DNA of 64,000 nucleotides, from contig NC_030858.1 in NCBI RefSeq assembly GCF_000208745.1, positions 4,149,249-4,213,248 on the forward strand, written 5' to 3'. A program made the translations under genes and the position numbers. The notes under the pieces were generated by a model. It was given only the letters and a program-made list of their open reading frames with translations. It made no database searches and was not told the origin of the DNA. Shown piece by piece: positions 1 to 12,649 of the stretch (within the stretch, counting starts at the first letter, position 1; every line of letters begins with the position of its first letter). Source of the DNA: Theobroma cacao (taxonomy: Eukaryota > Streptophyta > Magnoliopsida > Malvales > Malvaceae).

Positions 1-595
1 AGGTTTGAGCTCCTTGACTCTTTTAACTCTAATTATTAACTGTATCACATAATTTTTAACTATTGGGAGTTTTTTCTAATTATTTTTCCTATAATTATAT
101 ATCTATATATATGTCACATAAGTTTTTTATTATTTTTTGTTTAGAAATATTTTATAATTAATTTGTACTAATTATAATTCATTAATTGTTCTAAGATTAT
201 TTTAAAATTTATTTTATTTTTTATGAATTAATTTTAATTAATTAATTTAATCTTTATCAATGATATACATAAAAATAGATTTAAAATTAATTTTAATCGA
301 ATATTTAATAAATTCGGATATTTAGATATTAGTGTCTAATTAGATATACGGATACAAGTTTAAATAACAAGTTGAAAATATCAGTAAGTACGGGACAAAC
401 TATCAAATAGGATCATGTACCAAAGAAAAAAAACAAAGAACACATGCTAAATTGCTTGATCATCACATGTGGGGGTTTATGTCATTAAGTTTTCTCATGC
501 ATTTTTTGGCCCACCATTGTCCCTAGGAGATGCTAACTGGTGGAGGTTTGAGCTCCTTGATTCTTTTCAACTCTAATTTGTTTACTGGACCACAT
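1..595 (+). repeat. Diverged direct repeat pair, about 50 bp, 543 bp apart
   Basis: The first 50 bases (beginning AGGTTTGAGCTCCTTGA) recur at about 544-595 in the same orientation with a few substitutions and indels. The DNA between is mostly AT-rich. This fits an old tandem duplication or an insertion flanked by copied sequence. The left copy starts at the window edge, so its full length is unknown. Confidence 0.55.
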
Positions 596-2724
596 TATTT
601 CGGAATCCAGGAAATTTTTTTCATTTTGTCCCTTTTGTTCTTATTTTAATAAATTAAGAACACTCAAGAGGAAAAGTTTTTTTTTTATGATTAAGGGAGG
701 AGAATTCGAAACTTATTTTTTAAACAAGTGATTATACATCAATTAATAAATTAAATGCTCAAGTGCACTCAAGAGAGAAGGTTCATATTCCGCTTCCTAG
801 TGTATTATAAATTCTCATTTTTAATAAAACATTAACAAGGTGTTGGCCCGATAGGTTTTTCAATATATATATATATATATGTAAAGAGTTTCCAGACTCC
901 AACACCAATATTCATGGAAAATCGTAGTAACCAAAGACTCGATTAGGGGGGTCCATCCAGAGGTTTAGAGCTTGCCTAGGACAATGATGTGCTCATGGAG
1001 TGCTTCTGCCTCTTGTGTACGTGGAAATCCAACAAAAAGCAAGCCGCAAGCGCAAAATTTGCGTTTGATTTCCTGGTCCCCCTTGAGTTATTAATCAATA
1101 CTAATATTTAACAATAATTACTGGCATACTCTGTTTCTCGACGTTACTAGCCGCACGAGATACACGTTGCAAATTCCAAAATGAGAGGCCATTTAGCAAC
1201 CAAGAACAATATTGGGTATTAATAAGATTAAGAATATGATAATTGGCTTTCGGAAATGGCCCTCAAGAGAAGTAACAGTTTGAGTGAAACAAATGAAACA
1301 AGTGAAAACTGTAAAAAGCATGGATCCAACAGCCGTGTTTTCGCATAACTACCGTTCAAAAAGCCCCGCGTGACTTCACCTACCTCTTCCATTTGATTGC
1401 ATTGTATCATTTACCTAACCTCACTGACGTGAAAGCCATCAAAGGGTCCCATCCCATCCCATCCCTCCCTGATTGCAAAAGGTGACCCCTGGTTCCACTC
1501 CATGGATGCTGTTATTCCAACAAATTTGCTTCTCCTACAATGGATTTGTTTCTCTTTTCTCGGCTTCTCGCCTTACGTCTTCATATCACTTGTATCCTTG
1601 AAGATACAATTAACAATTCCTAACACCGGATCAGTTACGTGGACGTTTCACAGTATGTGGTTGATATATGGTTGAAAAATCCCTATCACTAGGCTTCTCT
1701 TTCTTTAAAGCACGCTGCTCTGTTTCGTTTTTGTGCTACGTAATATTATTTTAACACCATGTGACTCACTTGTTTGCGGGCTTTTGAGCCTCAGAGAGAG
1801 AAAACGATCACTTTGAGACCGCTGAACTTGGACCTCATCTTATAACAACGTGATGAGCGCGATTTTTTCTTTCCGAAAATGTCATAATTATTCCAAGACA
1901 TGGCATCTGTGCAAAAAGTTACAGCAGAATGGGAACATGATGTGAAATCTGAGCAGTAACGACAACCTCAACAAAAGGAAAGAATCTACAGCCAAAGAGG
2001 TAATGAATTACACATTTTTGAGAATAACAGCTAGGTAAGTGTACAAGGCATTCAGATTCAGGGGGAGAACACAGTTCATGGCTTCATGCTTGCGGGTATA
2101 TTATAGACAGCTTAGCACCGAGGATTTGCCAATTGTACCATGGGTACGTAAAATAAGAGCTGGCGTGATTACTGATTTATTAGGAAGGCAACTAAACATG
2201 TTTTTTTATTTGTTTTGGTTTTGAAAAGCTGGTATTCATTCATTATAAAAAAAGGAAAACAAACATGAATGGAAGGAACCAGAACCTCCCTCCACCTAAA
2301 CACAGACTGCAGACATACAAAAATGAATCTGCTGATTCAAAATATCACCCCTGACTTCCCCAAACCAAAAACATTTACAAACCCCACAACCAAGGAGGTT
2401 AGCAGAACCTCCTAACTGCAATCAGAGATAATGGAGACAAAAATAACCCCCAAAAATGAACATGTTTAAGCAACTACCTCCTGTACACTAGATGACATTC
2501 TTTGAAGACTAGTTCTACGTCAAGCATATGCATCCACTGTCTTAATTGGGTCCATTTATATGATGAGTGTGTGGTTATCATTCTCTTGAGTGCGAGCAAA
2601 ATATTATGTTGTTGTTGTTTAAGGGGGAAGAAAGAAATTGACTGGTTTTGTTGAATTGTTGATAACAATATCAGACATCCCTCAATCAGTTGCAATCACA
2701 AGGGATTTTAACACAGCTCCAAGA

Positions 2725-3380
2725 TTTTTTAACAAAGTGAGAATTAATTTTTAATCCAAGCAAAAAACCAAAAGAACCCGAATGGACACACTACTTGAGA
2801 AAGTGCAGATGCTACAGGACAAGGACAACTGAAATTCAACTAAATAAAGGGCAGGTACCTCCAGATGGTCCAACTGTATATCATTTTGAAAACCCTCGAT
2901 CAATCCTATTCAATGATGACTGGCAAAAGAAAAAGGAAAGTTCACGTACAAGCGATACAACCAAAAATAATCATCAGTTGCAACGTCCACAAGGAATTTT
3001 TACACAATTCGAATAATTTTTTTCAAGAAAGTGAGATATTTTTCTTTGCCAAGCAAAAAACCAAAAGAATCCGACTTGTGAACTTTCTTTGCCAAGATGA
3101 ACACGTTGCATGAGAACGATAAATTATAGTTCTGTACAGAGAATGTCGAGGTTTTGAGTTTGCTATGCTGTTCTGCTGTACAATGACCTCAGATCCTAAT
3201 TTTTGTACCTTGCTAGGGAGAGCTACTCCCTTTCCAATGAAATTCACTTTTCCAAAAGAACATGAGAAATATGCAGATGCTACAGGGCAATGACTACTGA
3301 ATTTAGCTAAATAAATGGCAAGCACCTCTTGATGGTCCATCTATTATCATTTTCGAAAATTAGTTCACCATCCATCAGTC
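2725..3380 (+). repeat. Diverged direct duplication with about 170 bp inserted in the second copy
   Basis: The segment at 2725-2915 reappears at 3010-3380. Shared words include AAGCAAAAAACCAAAAGAA at 2759 and 3054, GCAGATGCTACAGG at 2805 and 3273, and GATGGTCCA further on. The spacing between matching words grows from about 295 to 468 bases, so the second copy carries roughly 170 bp not present in the first. No coding function is evident. Confidence 0.6.
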
Positions 3381-5371
3381 ACTGCTTTTAAAAAAAAAAA
3401 TCATCAATCAATCGTTAAAGCACAATTAATAGCTGAAAAGGTCCCATTTAAAGTGAACATTGGTATTAATTTATTCGATAAGTCTCTGCAATAGTGATTA
3501 TCACATAGCACATGTTAGTGAGGAACATTGACCTCTACTTTATGTCGACAAAACTAGTGAAAAGTTTGGGGGAAAATATTTAAAAACAAAGTAAAATTGC
3601 ATTTCACATCCAGAAAAGATTGTTGCACATGAGTGAAAAAGGTAGAATGTCACTTATTATTTCATGAAGTTGCCTTGACTATTAACTTTGAGGCTTAGCA
3701 TGCATCCTTGACAAAAAGTTTCTAAAACTCCAGGTAATTTGCTGGGTATATATTATGAACAAATTAAAGGGTCTTTCCTCCTATTAGAATTGTACTAATA
3801 ACAACATAAAAGGAGACTCCGAGAGTTTTGAACTCAAGAAATCTTAGACCCTCCAATGGCAAGTACGTATACAGGTAGAGATCAATAGCTAGCATTGACT
3901 AATTCAAAAGTAAACAATGGGTAGAATACTTGATTTGATTACTTGTCTTTAGAATACTAATATTCTACATTAATAGTGAGTGGAAAATGATTAAGCTTGC
4001 CTCATTTATTTAATTGAGTCAATATCTTGGTCCCTGTATAGCCCAACCAAAATGTAATCTTCCCATTGAAGGATGTTATAAACTGATTAAGCAAAACAAT
4101 TAATTAATTATTTAATTAATTAGTTGTCACTTAATTAGGTCGTAATCAAAATTTTTATTCATTTCTTGCTTAAAACATGCAAACCCTCCATGTTTCCAGG
4201 GTGGTAACGTACATGCTAATTAAGGTTGAAAAAAAAAAACAAAGAAAGAAAAACATAGAAACATGGGAAGAGATTAAGAGTCCTAATTAAGCAAAAGTGT
4301 GATGTTGAAAGAAAGCTGCAGAAAAGGAACGTTGATCAAGCTGTTAATAAACTCACAAATTGGTTAATTTAATTAGCTTTCTGCATGTGGTTAGAAAGAG
4401 AGTCGGTGAGCTACATAAAGGGAATCCTGGACCAGTTCTGTTCCCCAGGTATGTGAAGGATTGTATATGAAAGCCTTTGATTAAAAACCACAACATTGCA
4501 AAACAAAAGCTTAAGATTTTTGCAGGCTGCATCACTAGCCTTGCGTGGTTATCTTCCATTTTAAGGTAACCTCATCTACAAAAAGTGCAATTTGGCACGT
4601 CGGTCATTTATTTTTGACAGATCTTGACTAGGATTAATTCAGTTACTTAGCAAAATACATCAATTAATGTATTACAATTATTGAATTGGTTTGAAATTAA
4701 ATACTTCTTTTTTAAAATAAAAATGTCAGTCCTTGAATTTTGAAAACTATCATCAAGGAAGATACTCTTTGATATCTCAAAAACTTCGGCTTAAAAGTAT
4801 AATTTGTTAAGCGAAGGTTAAAGAATGGGTTTTGTTTATGAAACATAATCATATATTTTCATGGAATTAAAATGGCATTAGTATAAAAATAAGTAATTAA
4901 TAACATGGTACATTTTCGTCTAACTTTCTCTCTTTTCCTTTAAATTTTTATTCTGCAATTATGTTTGGATCCGATAATCAAACTCTACTGAATTAGTCAA
5001 CAGGTTTATCGCCCCATGCTCCACGTGGTTACTACTTCCTACCAAGAAAGTCGTCGCATCAATGATGAGCCAGAAGCTCTAAATCAAAGTACCGTATGAT
5101 CGACGTTCTCTCAATTTGTCAATAATTGTTGGCTCTTGGTCTTAATTTGTTGCTTCCCATTTAGTCAACTTTTTGTCCTTGTCTTGTTTTATTTTATTTT
5201 TTCCCTCTAATCTTTAACTTATCCTTCTTTCTAGTTAACGTTACTTGGTTAATCTAATTAAAGTAAATACTAATTATATTGAAATTTATTGTTTTATATA
5301 CCTATAATGGTAAAGTTTTTAAATTCCAAACATAAGATTAGATGAAAAATATTTATTCATTTAATATATTC

Positions 5372-5830
5372 TAATAAAGCTCCTAAATTTTTCAAAAAAA
5401 ATTTAAAAAAGTTTTTATTTTTTTTATTACATCTAATCAAACTCTTGTATTTTTATTTTGAATCAAATAAGTATTTATCATTCATAATTGACTAATTGTC
5501 ATTTGTTAAAAATATTACTTATCATTTTATATCCACATGACATTAACATGTCGTTAAATTGATATAACTTTAACGTAAGGGGTAAAAAATGTCACATAGT
5601 CATATTATTATATCAAATTAGTATATCACGTTATTGTCGGTTATAATATGTCAATATGTCACATTATCATCAATTATGATATTTTAACATGTCACTTTTA
5701 CATCATGCGATATAGAATGACAAATAATATTGTGATCAAATCAATCATTACTCATAAGGACTTATTTACTTTAAAATAAAAATATAAAAATTTATTTAAA
5801 TTTTTATGAATAATTGAAGAATTTTTTTAG
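5372..5830. mobile_element. MITE-like element with long degenerate terminal inverted repeats (copy 1)
   Basis: The left arm at about 5372-5490 is inverted-complementary to the right arm at about 5751-5830: ACTTATTT followed by AAAATAAAAATA on the right matches the reverse complement of the left arm, with substitutions and a short deletion. The interior is AT-rich and full of variants of ATGTCACAT and ACATGTCA. A second element of the same organisation and related interior lies at 11585-12065. There is no coding capacity. I cannot assign a superfamily because the target-site duplication is not clear. Confidence 0.55.
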
Positions 5831-7820
5831 ATATGATATGTTTTTTAAAAGGATGATAAAACAATATTAATTCTTTCCAAACTTAGTGGATTGATTTGCC
5901 AAGACGAAAAACATATGGTATGCTTTTAGAGAAGAGGGAGCACAGAGAATCTTCCCTTGCATCCACAACCAATAACGACTTGGTTCAGGAATATGACAAG
6001 TTATTGGAATGCCGGAAGCGTGGTACCCAGAATTACACCAACACATAAGACAAAAGCACTGTGCCACATCTTCACTTCTCTGCAGGTTTTCTCACATAAA
6101 TAGTCCAAGAATTCAATAATACCGTGAATGACAAAACTAAGGACAAAACAAGTTATTAAAACCTTAAGAAAAGGACCACAGCGGTAGCGTAGTTTGCTGT
6201 TTTACGTCAAGTTTTTGGTTCTAAGTAAAAAGAAATGACTTTAATTAAGTCTTTTAATTACGCAGACATAATTAATTTTGGTAAACTTTATATACAGGAT
6301 AAATAATTATACAACAATTAATAGAGACTTGGAAACCGCGATGCCTGGCGCCAGCTCTTGTGGACGAATCAAGCTCAGGCATTAACATGTTCTTTGTACT
6401 GTTTTTCATATCAAATATTTCACCAAAAAAATCTCTTTAATAATTAGGATGTCAACGATTTGCTCCTATTTCAAGGCCCGAGGCAAAATCAAGTAAGCAG
6501 TGACCACGAGTGACCACCCAAAAGTTGGATCAGATTTGAGTGTGAGATGTCGCTTTAACAAAAGAATCAACAACGACATTATTATTAGCTTCGTTTAACT
6601 GTTGATTCATTAAACAATGTACTATTTATCTCATTATCTAGAACTTTAATTTTATTATACATTCAAGGTCTAGGCACTTAAAAATTTTCCTACCAACCCA
6701 AGATGAATGAAGCAAAAACTTGAAGTGCAGTCTTAATAGCCATTAATTTTGGCAAAATTAAAATCTTGTTGTAATTCAAGATGACCAAAAATAATAATCC
6801 AACAACAAAATCTCTTTAACAATCCTTTCGTACGAGTTCTTAAAGAAAGCATGCAGAGGGGGCCAATCCTTACTCTGTTACCGTCCAAGTTTATCTTTTC
6901 AGTACTAATTTTTAGAAAGAGGAACAAACTGACGAGTATCATGTGCAGAAAACAATTAATGTCATTGATTCAGTTTTGAAGTGGAAGACTCTGAATCCCG
7001 CTTTTGCCAAATATTTACAAGAGTTTTGGGAAAACAGAAACTGATGTTGCTTTCAATTTGTGGTCCGACCTTGAAATTTCAAAGAAATAAAAATGTAACT
7101 GTCGTTGGTTATTAAACACAACCATTAGTGGGGGGGGGCAGCCAAGATCTTTGGTACTAAAGTGACTTATCCTTTGGTCACTGCCACCCGATTAAAGTAC
7201 GCTGGCACCAAAGTAACTTACACACAAAAGAAGACAATTAGAATTTAAAAAAGAGCAAATAGAGCAGGCCAATCGCAGTAAGAAACCTGCATCCGACAGG
7301 GTGGTTGGGCTCCTAAAGTGTGGGAAAATTTTTCATTGTTGATCAAATCTTAGTTAGCCCACGTCCAAACTACAGACCACAGCTTTCAACTGAACCAACA
7401 ACATGAAACTTGGCCCAAGTCAAATAATATATCGTACCCGTTTGACTTGATTTATTTTTAATTTATTTACTGTTTAAAAGTAGAAACTGAATCAAATAAA
7501 ATTTTATAAAAAATTCTTAAAAAAAAAAAAAAATAATTTTTTTAAAGAATAAAATCTATTAAAAAAAAGCTCCAATTAGAAACCTTTTCTTAAAAATAAA
7601 AAAAAAAAACACATCAACTTATTAAGAGAGTTATTTTTTTTCAAAAAGATCTTCTATAAAAAAAAACTCTCTCTCTCTCCCTATCAATCTCCCTCTCCTT
7701 TCTTCCTTTTTGCAAATCATCATTTTAGTTTTTTTGTTCTTACAAAAATTAAAAAAAAAAATCCAAAATTCAAAACTGCATTGTAGTATTATTTCTCCTA
7801 TTTTCTTTCCATTTTTATTT

Positions 7821-8340
7821 GATTTATTATTAATTATAAACTTATGTTATATAAAAATCTTTTTTATATTTTCAAAAATTTATTTTAAATAGATAAAAAA
7901 TAAAATTAATTTTTTTTATTTTGAGTAAAGAAATTAGTGATTAATAAAAGTTATTTATTAAATACCTTTATGATAATTATAATTAAAATTAAAGTTTATA
8001 TAAATTGTTTTGCCAAACAATTTATTTATAAAACAGAGCTTATAAAAAGTAAATTTACCAAACAACTTTAANCATCTTTTTTTTAATGATTTATTATTAA
8101 TTATAAACTTTATGTTATATAAAAATCTTTTTTATATTTTTAAAAATTTATTTTAAATAGATAAAAAATAAAGTTAATTTTTTTATTTTGAACAAAGAAA
8201 TTAGTGATTAATAAAAAGTTATTTATTAAATACCTTTATGATAATTTTAATTAAAATTAAAGTTTATATAAATTATTTTGCCAAACAATTTATTTATAAA
8301 ATAAAACTTATAAAAAGTAAATTTATCAAAAAAATTTAAC
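7821..8340 (+). repeat. Tandem direct duplication, 267-bp unit, with an N at the junction
   Basis: The unit beginning GATTTATTATTAATTATAA at 7821 starts again at 8088 and runs to about 8340 with a few percent divergence. One undetermined base (position 8072) sits near the end of the first copy. The sequence is almost pure AT. The duplication may be genuine, or it may be the unmerged ends of two contigs or haplotypes. Confidence 0.75.
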
Positions 8341-9408
8341 TTAATTGTAAAAGCTATTATTTTTCATAAGAGCTTTATAATAGTTTTTAATTTAAAAAAA
8401 ATACTTAAACCATGCTCATAATCAAGGAAGCTGATGACTTATAAGTGTTTCCTTATCAGATTTCAGATTAATTGTTTCCACCAGATGCTTCTTGACGCTC
8501 AAGAATGATGCGAATAAAAAACAACAAACGATGTGGAATTTGCTGAAAACTTAATTAATCTACTTTCCATCACATTTTTACCCTAATTTTTCTCTTCAAC
8601 TCTCCTCAACCCCTCTCAACTTATATCTCAATCTTTTTCTTTTAAGCAAAAAATCACGTACCAACCAATAAGTCAAATATTCAAACACCTATCACTCTTC
8701 AAAGTTAAAACAACAAATATACAACCAAGTTACAATTCTTCATATTCTTGGTCTTTCTAAAATCATTTCAGGTCAATTTCAACTTACACCTGAACATTTA
8801 GCTTATTAATTGATACATTATCTCTCTACGAGTAAAGTTCAAATCTCTTTTTCTCAATTTAAAAGATTAAAAACCCAGACTTCATCGACCAGATCCAACC
8901 CGTTCAAATGCCATCTCCAGCCGAGTACATTCTGAGCACTGATAGACTGGATAGTGTGAGGCTTCACTCTAACTGACTTGCCATTGCCATGAGTTAGCTT
9001 CATTTTTAAAATGTTTATTTGCAGTATAGTGTCAGGCCAATGATGAGATGAATTCTAAATATTTTTGTAAAACAATTCAACAAAACTCAATCACATGGGG
9101 TCACTACAATTACTACAAAAACAAACCAATCCACATTTTCCTCACAACAGTGCCTTACCCAAAAATATTTTTGTAATTCATTTTAGTTTCAATCCTCAAT
9201 CACACCGCTCTTTCGAAAAACGGGGCATTTGCATGCAATCATCTAAAAGCAACAATTAGAAACAAAAGATGCCTTCAAGATACATGTACTTAATGTTGCA
9301 TCCAACCTAAATCCATCTCATAATTATTCAATGTTGAATGTTGTTCCAAAAGCTTCCATTAACAAGAAACAAGATTTTCCATGTAGTATTTTCGTACTTA
9401 ATAATCTT

Positions 9409-10185
9409 TCAAAGACTTGAAGATGATGATGATGGCACCACATAATCAATAACAATAACACCATCCAAATAATCCCTAACCTTCTGCTTCTGTAAGTTGA
9501 CAAACTCTTCATTCCCCTCTGCTGCCTCCATTTCCTCTACTCCAGTAAAAACAGCAATCGAGGCAAGCGAAAAGCCCTTAGCCCTTGCAGGTGAGAAATT
9601 CTCCCCGCAGGTGATCTGTTGAATACCAGAGATTCCCTCCTTAATCCCTTTAATTACCCCTAAAATCTCACCTTGCGCGTCACTGGGAACATTTTCTTTG
9701 AGTTTCATGAAGGTTAATTTGATGGCAGAACTAGGCGGTGGGGACAGTGGAGCAGGATCATTATCGGCAACCCAATCAACAGCCATGATATCATCACAGA
9801 TGGGGAGGACATTTTCCTTGACCACACGCATGTGATCAGGATGTGCAGAATATGCGCTCAAATCCTCTTTGGACTTGTACCGGCTATGGAGCATGTGGGT
9901 GAAATTGGAGATCGGAGATCTGGTGCGTAGGACTGGACCAGCAGTGATGTGGAGGACAGGATCGAGCGAGACCAAGCCGTTGAGGCCATTGACCATCGCA
10001 TTGACCTTTGCCTGCTCGGTGTCATCTTTGACTTTGAAAAGAACCACATGCTCAATGATGGACATTGTGATCGAGGATTTTGGGGTTTTGGTGGATAAGG
10101 TGAGGGGTCTTTTAAGGTATTTGGGAGACGAATACGTGAGGGGAAATGGAGAGGAAAAGAGAGGGCGAGCTTTCAAACAAAGCAT
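9409..10185 (-). CDS. UP3: Stress-response A/B barrel domain protein, UP3-like
   Basis: A single coding exon encodes 258 residues and closely resembles the Arabidopsis protein UP3 as I remember it. Two dimeric alpha/beta-barrel (Dabb) units lie in tandem: the first starts near residue 42 (IIEHVVLFKVKDD) and includes the NFTHMLHSRYKSKEDL and HPDHMRVV stretches. The second starts near residue 150 (IKLTFMKLKEN). Between them lies a proline-rich linker. The first 40 residues are rich in Ser, Arg and Pro with few acids, as in a chloroplast transit peptide, so plastid targeting is likely. I chose the ATG at 10185 because upstream in-frame codons are only TTG, and because it starts MLCLK like its relative. 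The protein ends in a run of serines. The biochemical role of this family is poorly defined; it is linked to stress-induced expression. Family assignment is confident, function is not. Confidence 0.9.
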   Translation of the reverse strand: MLCLKARPLFSSPFPLTYSSPKYLKRPLTLSTKTPKSSITMSIIEHVVLFKVKDDTEQAKVNAMVNGLNGLVSLDPVLHITAGPVLRTRSPISNFTHMLHSRYKSKEDLSAYSAHPDHMRVVKENVLPICDDIMAVDWVADNDPAPLSPPPSSAIKLTFMKLKENVPSDAQGEILGVIKGIKEGISGIQQITCGENFSPARAKGFSLASIAVFTGVEEMEAAEGNEEFVNLQKQKVRDYLDGVIVIDYVVPSSSSSSL

Positions 10186-10790
10186 CAAAATCAACTAGTA
10201 GACTAATCTTAAAAGTAAAATTAACAAAACTTCAACGTGCCTGCAAATTTGAGATCATATTGGGATAAATTTCCACCTAAATATGGTAAAACCTTCCAAT
10301 CAAGCAAAACAACTCCATAAATTCAAATGAACCCTTTTAAAATTTCAAGAATCCAAAAGCAGCATTAACATTAGTCTGTCAATTAAAAGATGAAAAGGAT
10401 AAGTAAAGTACCCATTTGGGAGAACAACCTATATGATAACATAATCTCTAACAAAAATTAAAATAAAACATAAAAAACAGTCGAAAACGACCAAACCCAT
10501 TCCTTGGAAAGGAGCCAAAATCTGAGATTAATAATCAAATCCCAATAGATGCAACCAAATGAATCCTTGCAAGTTCCCTTTTCCCATTTAGTCAAAGAGA
10601 AAAACTAGAAACAGATCTAACAGAAATTTGTAAGATTAGCTAAAGCATATCAACCAGAAAAAATCAAACAGATTATTATTAGAAGTAAGAGAGCTGAGCT
10701 AGTGGAATGACACTAACCTGAGAGATACGGCGGCTTGCCAAACCTTGTGGTGGAATTGGAAAGAAAGAGGAGCGGATTTGGACTATCGGG
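10186..10790 (-). promoter_or_regulatory. Spliced 5' leader of the UP3-like gene
   Basis: On the minus strand a good donor (CTCAG|GTTAGT) lies at 10717-10716. A plausible acceptor (CTACTAG) lies just upstream of the start codon near 10198, giving a leader intron of about 520 bases. The leader exon would begin somewhere above 10718. Splice sites are read from the sequence; use of this intron is inferred. Confidence 0.5.
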
Positions 10791-11584
10791 TCTTTGTTTT
10801 GTTGACAAAAAAGGTCAAGAGCACGTGCGTCCGTTTGGAAGTATCTGAGCCGGCACAAGACTCGGATGGGCCGTGTCTGACCCGAAGCAGTCTCGGGCTA
10901 GCTGGGCTGAACCTAACAGTAAATGTCAAGGATCATGCCACGTCTATTTAATCGGTCGTTTTTTATTTTTTTTAAGTTTTTTTTCAAAAGTTACTAAAAA
11001 AATAAAATTAAAATGTAAGAGGAAATATTACAATTTAATCAAAATGGATAAGTAATTAAAATATAACACCAATTATATTATAATTAGTTTATATAGAAGT
11101 ATAATTGTTTATTTTGACATTTTAAAAAACCACATGTTTTATGTATAATCTTTCAAAAACTTTATTAAGTTTTATATTCAATTTTTTTTGCCTTTTACTC
11201 CCAGAAGCAAAAGTTAAAAAATTAAATAGGTAAGCGCCAATCAAATGAAACTTTAATTTTAAGTAATCATTAGAGAAAATTATAAATTATTTTTAACCTT
11301 TCAATTCTCTTAATAATTTAATTTAGAAAATTGAATTAAAATTTTGAATTCTATTATAAGATGGATATAATAGTAAGTATAAGAGCAGCACTAATATTAA
11401 TTAATTTCTAGCAACTAGGATTCATTTAAAAATCTTACTTTATCAAAACTATCGTTAACCTTAAATTGAAAACAAAACGTCATCCGAAACAAACTAAATT
11501 TGATCAACAAAAAACGAACAATAATTATAATACTCATAATTATAGACTTTATATTCTATTTAAAGTAAGTTCGTGAGTGACAAA

Positions 11585-12065
11585 TAGTTTTTTTAAATAA
11601 TATTTTTAAAAAATCTTTCATTCAAATAAGTTTTTTTTATTATTGTGTCAATCAAATTTATATATTTTATTTTAAATTAAATAAATATTTATGATTAACG
11701 GTTGACTAATTATTATTAATAAAAATGTCACTTGTCATATATATATATATATATAGTATTAATATAACATTAATATAGAGAATAAAAANATGACATGCCA
11801 ACTTGTCATATATATATATATATATAGTATTAATATAACATTAATATAGAGAATAAAAAATACCATGTGACCATATGATCATGTTACATCATTATCTATA
11901 ATAATATATTAACATGTCACATCAATACTACATAACAAATAAATAACGTTGTAATTAACAACAAAAAGATTTATTTTGCTTAAAATAAGAATACAATAAT
12001 TTGATTGAAAGTAATAAAAAAATTATTTAATTTTTGTTAAATAATTTAAAATTTTTTTAAACATT
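11585..12065. mobile_element. MITE-like element with degenerate terminal inverted repeats (copy 2)
   Basis: The left arm (about 11585-11700) is inverted-complementary to the right arm (about 11955-12065). TTTGATTGAAAGTAATAAAA on the right matches the reverse complement of the left arm with several changes, and a TTAAAATAA block is also shared. The interior has the same ATGTCACAT-type words as the element at 5372-5830. It has been enlarged by a 71-bp internal duplication that contains an N. Confidence 0.55.
11731..11862 (+). repeat. 71-bp tandem duplication with (AT)n core and an N between copies
   Basis: The unit starting CTTGTCATATAT at 11731 begins again at 11802. The copies are nearly identical over about 58 bases, apart from the length of the AT run. 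Position 11789, at the end of the first copy, is an undetermined base. An unmerged contig overlap is a simple explanation. Confidence 0.8.
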
Positions 12066-12649
12066 ATGCATCTTTTTAATATATATGTGAATTCTTTGAA
12101 ATTAATCTAGACTGCATAAGACAAAGAAACTATAATGTCAATTTTTCTTCATGGATTTCATATTCTTGTCAAAAGCTTGAGATTGTAACTATCAATTTGA
12201 AAATATCAAATTCTAATTATTGTGATGTATGAAATGATGAGCAGGTGGAATAAGGCATGTTACTGATCCCACCATGATAGCTTTGCATGTGTATCACGTA
12301 CAAACTAACCACATGCAAATGCAATGCAACCCTCTTGCCCATTCACATGCACATAGGACCCAACCCATCAACTCAAACTCTTATTCCCTCCGCTACGTTT
12401 GTATTGCCGCTTTCTAGGAAAAAATGACCATTGCCTCCATTTAAATCATCGAATTTCTTTTTCCCCAAGTGTTCACTGTCACATACACTTACTCAAATTT
12501 GGTAATATACTATTTTTTCTTTGCAACAAATATGTACATTTTAGACTTAATTAATTAAGACCCTTTTTGGGAATCAAGGAGGAAACCTTTTCTGATATTT
12601 GATTTATTGATTCTTTTTCCAGGTGTCCCAGAAAAGAACAAGGAAGCTG

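Larger units (their letters stand above)
1..9300. other. AT-rich intergenic region without a recognisable gene
   Basis: I see no credible coding exon, tRNA or rRNA in this stretch. Open frames are short, lack homology I recognise and are interrupted by AT-rich runs. It contains several diverged repeats listed separately: direct copies at 1-50 and 544-595, at 2725-2915 and 3010-3380, and at 7821-8087 and 8088-8340, plus a MITE-like element near 5370-5830. A perfect G-box (CCACGTGG) lies near 5021 but no gene is visible beside it. The more GC-rich stretch from about 900 to 2450 looks least repeat-like and could hold an unrecognised non-coding transcript, but nothing in it supports a specific call. 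Confidence 0.6.
10800..12640. other. Intergenic spacer between divergent UP3-like and DRIP-like genes
   Basis: This spacer separates two genes transcribed away from each other. The ends are moderately GC-rich and probably hold the two promoters. The middle is very AT-rich and contains a MITE-like element (11585-12065) with an internal tandem duplication. No coding exon or RNA gene was recognised. Confidence 0.55.

Noticed and set aside
1849..1955. Possible C/D box snoRNA (GTGATGA ... CTGA)
   Set aside because: The boxes match, but no terminal stem flanks them and the locus is not in an intron, so chance is likely.
6346..6366. TGCCTGGCGCCAGC resembling the start of miR160
   Set aside because: Only the first eight bases agree and there is no matching hairpin arm.
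9869..10198. 109-codon plus-strand frame over the UP3-like gene
   Set aside because: Antisense shadow of the A/B barrel coding sequence.
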